This document shows positions 57,512-64,000 of a stretch of 64,000 nt of DNA, in pieces. This DNA is from Bacillus sonorensis NBRC 101234 = KCTC 13918. Lineage in GTDB: Bacteria; Bacillota; Bacilli; Bacillales; Bacillaceae. Location: positions 1 to 64,000 of the forward strand of contig NZ_BCVZ01000002.1 of assembly GCF_001592005.1 (NCBI RefSeq). The letters run 5' to 3'. The notes below the pieces were generated by a model, which saw nothing but the letters and a program-made list of their open reading frames with translations, did no database searches and was not told where the DNA came from. The translations under genes were made by a program, and so were the position numbers. Within the stretch, counting starts at the first letter, position 1; the number at the start of each line of letters is the position of its first letter.

Positions 57512-58725
57512 GAAGATGCTCCGCTCCGTTCGGCAAGCTCTGCGGCTTCTTTCAAGATTTCTGCGGCGACCTCCCGTTTCGTCATCAGAGGGTGTTCTTT
57601 CTTTTCTCCGTTTTTATGATAAACCGTCACAATATTGGTTTCCGTTCCAAAGCCGGCGCCTTCTGCCGCAATGTTGTTGGCGACTACCATATCGAGGTTT
57701 TTCGATACCAGTTTTTTGCGGGCGTATTCTTCCACTTGCTGCGTTTCCGCTGCAAAGCCGATCAGGATTTGCTTTGTCTTCCGCTGTCCGAGCTCTTTTA
57801 AAATATCCTTCGTCCTTTCAAGCTCGATCACCAGGCTGCCGTCCTGCTTCTTCATTTTATGGTCATGGACGGTTTTTGGTGTATAGTCCGCAACAGCCGC
57901 TGTTTTCACGACAATATCGCTGTCCTCGAAGACAGATAAAACCGCATGATACATGTCATCGGCTGATTGGACATGGACAACATCGACGCCTGCCGGATCT
58001 CCGAGCGTCGTCGGGCCGGTAATCAATGTCACGCGGGCTCCGAGCCTTGCCGCTTCCTCAGCAAAGGCGTAACCCATTTTCCCTGTCGAACGGTTTGAGA
58101 AAAAGCGGACGGGATCGATTTTCTCTCTTGTCGGACCTGCTGTGACCACAACGTGTTTTCCGTGCAGCGGCCCGGTCTGTCCGCCTGAAAAATACTCTTC
58201 AGCCAATTCGACGATCCGCTCCGGCTCTTCCAGTCTGCCTTTGCCGACATATCCGCATGCAAGGTACCCTTCACTCGGCTCAATAAACCGGTAGCCGTCT
58301 TGATGGAGAATCTCGATATTCCGTTTGACGGCCGGATGGCCATACATATGGACATTCATCGCCGGAGCGATCCATACCGGCGCTGTCGTTGCCAAAAGCG
58401 TCGTCGTCAGCATATCATCGGCGATGCCTGAGGCGAGTTTTCCGATCACATTGGCCGTTGCCGGAGCAACAATCACAAGGTCTGCCCAATCAGCAGCATC
58501 GATGTGGGCGATGACGCGCGGATCCGGCTCTTCAAATGTATTGGTATACACGTCATGACGCGAGAGCGCCTGAAAGGTGAGCGGGGAAACAAATTCACAG
58601 GCGGATTTCGTCATGATGACTTTGACATTTGCCCCTGCCTGCACAAGCTTGCTCGTCAATGCGGCCGCTTTGTAGACCGCGATCCCTCCGCTTACGCACA
58701 GCAAGATGTTTCGGTTTTTCAGCAT
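57508..58725 (-). CDS. coaBC: Bifunctional phosphopantothenoylcysteine decarboxylase/synthetase CoaBC
   Basis: 405 residues. The N-terminal flavoprotein decarboxylase CoaC (about 1-185) has NILLCVSGGIAVYKAAALTS and PAMNVHMYGHPAVKRN. The C-terminal synthetase CoaB has VTAGPTREKIDPVRFFSNRS and GKMGYAFAEEAARLGARVTL. It carries out two steps of coenzyme A synthesis. Overlaps priA by four bases. A terminator separates it from rpoZ. Confidence 0.96.
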   Translation of the reverse strand: MLKNRNILLCVSGGIAVYKAAALTSKLVQAGANVKVIMTKSACEFVSPLTFQALSRHDVYTNTFEEPDPRVIAHIDAADWADLVIVAPATANVIGKLASGIADDMLTTTLLATTAPVWIAPAMNVHMYGHPAVKRNIEILHQDGYRFIEPSEGYLACGYVGKGRLEEPERIVELAEEYFSGGQTGPLHGKHVVVTAGPTREKIDPVRFFSNRSTGKMGYAFAEEAARLGARVTLITGPTTLGDPAGVDVVHVQSADDMYHAVLSVFEDSDIVVKTAAVADYTPKTVHDHKMKKQDGSLVIELERTKDILKELGQRKTKQILIGFAAETQQVEEYARKKLVSKNLDMVVANNIAAEGAGFGTETNIVTVYHKNGEKKEHPLMTKREVAAEILKEAAELAERSGASS

Positions 58726-58767
58726 CTTTTATCCCCCTTATCATTTTTGTGAGACGGCCCTGAAAAA

Positions 58768-58796
58768 AATAACAACCTAATGGATAGGTTGCTATT
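58768..58796 (-). terminator. rpoZ terminator
   Basis: A 12-pair stem (58768-58779 with 58785-58796, one G-U), five-base loop, followed by seven T on the minus strand. It ends the yloC-remA-gmk-rpoZ unit before coaBC. Confidence 0.9.
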
Positions 58797-58806
58797 TTTC
58801 CGGCTA

Positions 58807-59007
58807 TTAGCGATTTTCCTTTTCAAATGTAAGCAGGCCGGCATCGATTTCTTCCAGGGCTCTGCCGACAAATTTATGCGACTTCGGATTTTCGATCTGT
58901 TCATCCTTGTTTATCTGCATTTCGCGGGCGCGTCTTGCAGCTACAGTCACAAGCGTATATTTTGAATCAAGCTTATTCATTAAAGAGTCAATAGACGGAT
59001 CTAGCAT
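58807..59007 (-). CDS. rpoZ: RNA polymerase omega subunit
   Basis: 66 residues. [20 protein letters not shown] followed by [11 protein letters not shown] and the conserved acidic segment. It aids assembly of beta-prime into RNA polymerase. It follows gmk by three bases, a nearly universal pairing, and ends at a strong terminator. Confidence 0.96.
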   Translation of the reverse strand: MLDPSIDSLMNKLDSKYTLVTVAARRAREMQINKDEQIENPKSHKFVGRALEEIDAGLLTFEKENR

Positions 59008-59010
59008 ATG

Positions 59011-59903
<893 letters not shown>

Positions 59904-59980
59904 CCTATACGTTCCCCCTGTATTTTTGGACGTCTCTAGTTTAACCTGATGAGATCGTCCGTAAACAATACGCACAATCG

Positions 59981-60856
59981 CTATTCTATATTTTGCACTT
60001 GTTCTTTTATTTTTTCAATAGAGCTTTTCATTTCGACCACATGTTTTGTGATTTGGTGATCATTTGCCTTTGAGCCGATCGTGTTGGCTTCGCGGTTTAA
60101 TTCCTGAACGAGAAAGTCGAGCTTGCGCCCGGCAGCGCCGCCAGTGTCACAAATATCGCGGAACTGGCGGAAATGACTTTTCAGCCTTGTCACTTCCTCG
60201 GTAATGTCAGAACGGTCTGCGAACAGGGCCACTTCCGTCAGGAGGCGGCTTTCGTCCAAACGGTCTGACGACCATTCTTCAAGCCTCGCCTCCAGACGTT
60301 CGCGGTAATGGCCGACAACCGCGGGAGCGAGCGCAGCGATGTCGTCTGTCAGCTTTTCAAGCTTGGCGATGTGCTGAAGGCAGTCTTCTTTAAGCCTCCG
60401 CCCCTCCGCTTCGCGCATCCCGCACAGTTCAAGAACAGCCGCTTCAACCGCCTCAAGAAGCACCCGTTCAAGCTGTTCATGGCGAACGGGCTCCTCTTCG
60501 ATTTGGATGACGTGCTCGAACTGCAGCGCGTCGCGAAGCGTGATCTCGCCCGAAAGCTTATGGCGGCCCTTCATTTCGTCAGCGGTCTTCATATATTCCT
60601 CAAGCAGCGGCCAGTCAACCTTGATTTTCCGGCTGACCAGCGCCTCGCCGTCAACAGAAACGAACAGCTCCAACCGTCCTCTTTGTATATGCTTAAAAAT
60701 CGTCTGCTTTATTTTGTCTTCTAAATAGAGCAATGGCCTTGGCATGCGGGCGTTCACTTCTTTAAACCGATAGTTGACAGATTTCAGCTCAACAGCCACT
60801 GTCAGTCCATCCTCCGTTTTGCTCGCGCTGCCGAAACCGGTCATACTCCGTATCAT
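59981..60856 (-). CDS. yloC: YicC-family endoribonuclease YloC
   Basis: 291 residues from [13 protein letters not shown]. YicC-family proteins form a ring that cleaves RNA; signature parts are [36 protein letters not shown] and [18 protein letters not shown]. First gene of the yloC-remA-gmk-rpoZ group. Its promoter overlaps the yloB end, so the transcript is expected to start with a hairpin. Confidence 0.93.
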
Positions 60857-60884
60857 AAAACACACCCAATTCTTTATAAGTGAA

Positions 60885-60912
60885 AAAGGCAATAGAAACC
60901 TCTATTACCTTT
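60885..60912 (-). terminator. yloB terminator at the start of the yloC transcript
   Basis: A 12-pair stem (60885-60896 with 60901-60912, one G-U), four-base loop, then five T on the minus strand. It can end yloB transcripts, but the predicted yloC start site is about two bases upstream of the stem, so it would also be the 5' end of yloC mRNA. Confidence 0.7.
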
Positions 60913-60920
60913 AAGATTAT

Positions 60921-60949
60921 ATCATACAAGCCTATTTTTTTCTTGTCAA
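60921..60949 (-). promoter_or_regulatory. yloC-remA-gmk-rpoZ promoter
   Basis: Minus strand TTGACA (60944-60949, inside the last yloB codons), 17 bases, then TATGAT (60921-60926). A near-consensus sigma-A promoter. Confidence 0.75.
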
Positions 60950-63604
60950 AAGTGACCCGGCAAGCAAAAAAGTTGGGAGGGCCGACATTCCGATAATCAA
61001 GAGCCAGTCCGCCATTAAAATCGGCACGGTGTGGAAGATCGGCTGCAGCGGCGGATAATAAATGACGACCAGCATCAGCAAAATCGATGACAGCACAGCG
61101 CCGAGCAAATAGATATTTTCAAACGGATTGCGGTCGAAAATGGACCGTTCACTCCGGCAGTCAAACACATGGATGAGCTGGGCGAGCACAAGGGTTGCAA
61201 AAGCGACGGTCTGGGCATATACAAGCGCATCGGGATTGCGGTTGTAAATAAACATGAACGCCGCGAGCGTCGCCGCACCGATTAAAAAGCCGCGCGATAC
61301 GACCTTCCAGGCCAGACCCCTGGCAAAGACCCCCTCTTTCGGATGACGCGGCTTCCGCTTCATCACATCGCCTTCCGGCTGATCCATCCCGAGCGCCATG
61401 GCAGGCAGTCCGTCTGTCACAAGGTTGACCCAAAGGATCTGAATCGGAACAAGCGGCAGCGGCAGGGCAAGCATCATCGCAAACAGCATGACCAGAATTT
61501 CGCCGACATTTGAGGCGAGCAAATATCTGATGAACTTTCTAATATTTTCATAGATGTTGCGCCCTTCTTTGATCGCCGACTTGATGGTGGCGAAATTATC
61601 ATCGACGAGAATCAGTGACGAAGCTTCCTTGGCGACGTCTGTTCCGGTGATGCCCATGGCGATGCCGATATCGGCCTGCTTGATGGCAGGCGCATCATTG
61701 ACGCCGTCTCCGGTCATCGCGACAATATGGCCGTTTTCCTGATAGGCGGTGACGATTTTCAGCTTGTGTTCGGGCGATACCCTTGCAAACACGTATACAT
61801 CGTCAACGATTTCCGCCAACTCTTCCTGTGTGAGCTCATTCAGCCTCTGTCCGTCTATCACTTTTCCGCCTCGCGGCAAAAGGCCCAGGTCTTTCGCAAT
61901 CGCCTTTGCCGTTGTCACATGATCGCCTGTGATCATGACCGTTTTGATTCCGGCGGCGCGGCATTCTTTAATCGCCTTTTTCACTTCCGGACGCGGCGGA
62001 TCAATCATTCCCAACAGCCCGATAAATGTTAAATCCGACTCCGCTTTTTCAAGCGTAAGATTTCCCGTCTCCTTGATCGGTTTATAGGCGACGGCGATGG
62101 TCCTCAGTGCCTGGGAGGCGAGCTTTTCCAGCACGGAGCCGGTTTCGGCCAGCCTTTCTTTTGTAAACGGCTCACGCCTGCCTTCGTTTAAAATCGTTGA
62201 AGAACGTTTCATTAAAACATCGGGGGCGCCCTTTGTAATGACAAAGCGCTTGCCGTTTCTGTCCTCCGCGATCACGGACATCATTTTCCGGGCGGAATCA
62301 AACGGAAACTCTTCGACAATCTTAAAGTGTTCGGCTACATACCGGTCCGTAAATCCGCCTTTTTTTGCGGCCGTCAACAGAGCGCCTTCCGTCGGGTCGC
62401 CATCCAAACGAAACTCGCCGTCTTCTTCGATGATGGAGGATGAATTGCACAATGCGCCAAACAGCAACACCTGCTGCAAAGATTTGTGGTTTTTGATTTG
62501 AATGTCCCGGCCGTTGATACTGAAGGAGCCTTGCGGATCATACCCGATGCCCGACACATTCCACGTTTTCCCCTCTGACCAGACATGGGTGACCGTCATT
62601 TTGTTTTGCGTCATCGTCCCCGTTTTATCAGAGCAAATAATCGAGGCGCATCCCAATGTTTCAACAGCAGGCAGCTTTCTGACGATCGACTTTTGCCTGA
62701 TCATCCTCTGAACGCCGAGGGAAAGGGCGACCGTGACAATCGCCGGCAATCCTTCGGGGATGGCGGCGACGGCAAGGGAAACCCCGGCTAAAAACATGCT
62801 GTACACATCATGTCCTTGAACAACGCCCGCCACCACGACAAGCAGTGTTAGCAACAGCGCGGCGATGATCAGGATTTTCCCGAGCTCTTCAAGCCTTCTT
62901 TGCAGCGGTGTTGCTGTATTTCCGGCCGATTCTAGCATATCGGCGATCTTTCCCATCGCCGAGTTCATCCCCGTGCCAATAACGATTCCGGTGCCGCTCC
63001 CCCTTGTTACGAGCGTTCCCATAAAGGCCATGTTCGTCAAATCGCCCAATGAGACATCAGAAGCGTGAAAACGTTCCGAGTGCTTAGACACAGGAAGGGA
63101 TTCGCCGGTAAGAGCCGATTCTTCGATTTCAAGGCTTTTCGTCTCGATCAGCCGGAGATCGGCGCCGATCCTGTCGCCGCTTGAAAAGCGAACGACATCT
63201 CCAGGCACAAGTTCTTTTGAAGGAATTTTGATCCAGCTTCCTTCGCGGAGCACCGTCACTTGCGGTGCCGACAATTCCTTCAGCGCCTGAAGCGATTTTT
63301 CCGCCTTTCTTTCCTGGAAAAACCCGAGGATGCCGTTGACGAAGATAATCGCAATGATGGCTACCGCATCGACATATTCACCCAAAAAACCGGAAACGAG
63401 TGTCGCCGCAAGCAGCACAAGAACCATGAAATCTTTAAATTGCGAAAAAAACAAGACCAATGCCGAGGTTTTTTCGCCTTCAAGAAGTTCATTTGCACCA
63501 TGTCTTTCAAGCCGCTTTGCCGCTTCTTTTTCTGTTAATCCTTTGCTAATGGACGTTTTTGTTACGTTTAGCAATTCGGTTTGTCCCATCTCGTGCCATT
63601 TCAT
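60932..63604 (-). CDS. yloB: Calcium-transporting P-type ATPase YloB
   Basis: 890 residues from MKWHEMGQTELLNVTK; a four-codon extension is unlikely. SERCA-like P-IIA ATPase: LTGESLPVS (actuator), PEGLPAIVTVALSLGVQRM (helix 4), the phosphorylation motif CSDKTGTMTQNK, MITGD and TGDGVNDAPAI. About ten membrane helices. In B. subtilis it exports Ca2+ and is more active in sporulating cells. It is divergent from rqcH. Confidence 0.96.
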   Translation of the reverse strand: MKWHEMGQTELLNVTKTSISKGLTEKEAAKRLERHGANELLEGEKTSALVLFFSQFKDFMVLVLLAATLVSGFLGEYVDAVAIIAIIFVNGILGFFQERKAEKSLQALKELSAPQVTVLREGSWIKIPSKELVPGDVVRFSSGDRIGADLRLIETKSLEIEESALTGESLPVSKHSERFHASDVSLGDLTNMAFMGTLVTRGSGTGIVIGTGMNSAMGKIADMLESAGNTATPLQRRLEELGKILIIAALLLTLLVVVAGVVQGHDVYSMFLAGVSLAVAAIPEGLPAIVTVALSLGVQRMIRQKSIVRKLPAVETLGCASIICSDKTGTMTQNKMTVTHVWSEGKTWNVSGIGYDPQGSFSINGRDIQIKNHKSLQQVLLFGALCNSSSIIEEDGEFRLDGDPTEGALLTAAKKGGFTDRYVAEHFKIVEEFPFDSARKMMSVIAEDRNGKRFVITKGAPDVLMKRSSTILNEGRREPFTKERLAETGSVLEKLASQALRTIAVAYKPIKETGNLTLEKAESDLTFIGLLGMIDPPRPEVKKAIKECRAAGIKTVMITGDHVTTAKAIAKDLGLLPRGGKVIDGQRLNELTQEELAEIVDDVYVFARVSPEHKLKIVTAYQENGHIVAMTGDGVNDAPAIKQADIGIAMGITGTDVAKEASSLILVDDNFATIKSAIKEGRNIYENIRKFIRYLLASNVGEILVMLFAMMLALPLPLVPIQILWVNLVTDGLPAMALGMDQPEGDVMKRKPRHPKEGVFARGLAWKVVSRGFLIGAATLAAFMFIYNRNPDALVYAQTVAFATLVLAQLIHVFDCRSERSIFDRNPFENIYLLGAVLSSILLMLVVIYYPPLQPIFHTVPILMADWLLIIGMSALPTFLLAGSLLTRKK

Positions 63605-63667
63605 TGAATCGTCCACTCCTCCTGCCCTTAAAGCTTTCTGAGAATTGAGTCTCTATAAGTCAATTTA

Positions 63668-63696
63668 TTCAGACTCGTCCAAAATCATGCTATAAT
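63668..63696 (+). promoter_or_regulatory. rqcH promoter
   Basis: TTCAGA (63668-63673), 17 bases, then a perfect TATAAT (63691-63696). The start would lie about 45 bases before the rqcH ATG. Confidence 0.6.
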
Positions 63697-63748
63697 TATT
63701 CGACGGACAATTGAGGAAGAGGATTAATGAGAAAAGGGTGTTTTTGAT

Positions 63749-64000
63749 ATGTCTTTTGACGGCATTTTCACATACGGAATGATTAAAGAACTGAACGAAA
63801 CCATTCAGGGCGGCCGGATCACGAAGATCCACCAGCCGTTTAAGCATGAGCTGATCTTTCACATTAGGGCGAACGGCAAAAACCGCAAATTGCTGCTCTC
63901 AGCCCACCCCAGTTATGCCCGGGTTCATCTCACAGAGGAAGCATATGACAATCCGAGCGCTCCGCCGATGTTTTGCATGCTGCTCAGGAAGCATTTAGAG
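63749..64000 (+). CDS. rqcH: Ribosome quality control protein RqcH (YloA), N-terminal part
   Basis: The first 84 codons; the gene continues past the right edge. [40 protein letters not shown] and [14 protein letters not shown] are the conserved NFACT-N start. RqcH binds split 50S subunits with stalled peptidyl-tRNA and adds C-terminal alanine tails that mark the peptide for degradation. The protein also has fibronectin-binding-like annotations. AAGGGTG precedes the ATG. Confidence 0.95.
   Translation, partial: MSFDGIFTYGMIKELNETIQGGRITKIHQPFKHELIFHIRANGKNRKLLLSAHPSYARVHLTEEAYDNPSAPPMFCMLLRKHLE

Overview
The window is a vertically inherited, low-to-moderate GC Bacillus chromosome segment. Gene order and protein sequences match the fla/che, codY, topA, sucCD, ffh/smc, fab, rpmB/spoVM, prkC and priA/gmk/yloB region of the Bacillus subtilis group. 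Proteins such as CodY, TopA, RemA and SpoVM are near-identical or identical to the B. subtilis ones as I remember them, while FliK, FliH, YlqG and others differ enough to suggest a B. licheniformis-like relative; the species is an inference. Almost every gene lies on the minus strand; rpmB and the partial rqcH/yloA at the right edge are the exceptions. I see no tRNA, rRNA, insertion sequence, prophage or CRISPR array.

From left to right: 1-10794 is the 5' half of the fla/che operon (flgB, flgC, fliE-fliJ, ylxF, fliK, flgD, flgE, swrD, fliL, fliM; fliM runs off the left edge). Its promoter and leader occupy 10795-11097. Then come codY and its operon partners hslU, hslV and xerC (11135-14845), trmFO, topA, dprA (to 19476), sucD-sucC (19598-21679), and a FlhB-like/FliK-like pair ylqH-ylqG with rnhB and rbgA (21856-25540). 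The translation and protein-targeting block follows: rplS, trmD, rimM, ylqD, khpA, rpsP, ffh, ylxM, ftsY, then smc and rnc (25655-35775). Fatty-acid and phospholipid synthesis under FapR is next: acpP, fabG, fabD, plsX, fapR (35919-39512), then recG, sdaAA, sdaAB, fakA and yloU (to 45437). rpmB stands alone on the plus strand, facing the sporulation peptide gene spoVM. The last part holds thiN, rpe, rsgA, prkC, prpC, rlmN, rsmB, fmt, def, priA, coaBC (46175-58725), rpoZ, gmk, remA, yloC (58807-60856), the calcium P-type ATPase gene yloB, and the divergent start of rqcH.

The genes form functional blocks: flagellar basal body, export apparatus and hook; nutrient sensing and proteolysis; signal recognition and ribosome biogenesis; the FapR lipid regulon; the PrkC/PrpC/RsgA Ser/Thr signalling and ribosome-assembly block; and the fmt/def N-formylmethionine cycle.

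I did not find an obviously new gene system. The most interesting signals are regulatory: a strong Shine-Dalgarno sequence separated from the swrD start by a GC-rich hairpin that would bring them together; a 24-bp dyad and a possible attenuator hairpin in the flgB leader; a hairpin that would be both the yloB terminator and the extreme 5' end of the yloC transcript; a terminator splitting rpsP-khpA from ylqD-rimM-trmD; a 27-codon upstream reading frame overlapping the rnc start; and the export-switch-like ylqG/ylqH pair outside the flagellar operon.
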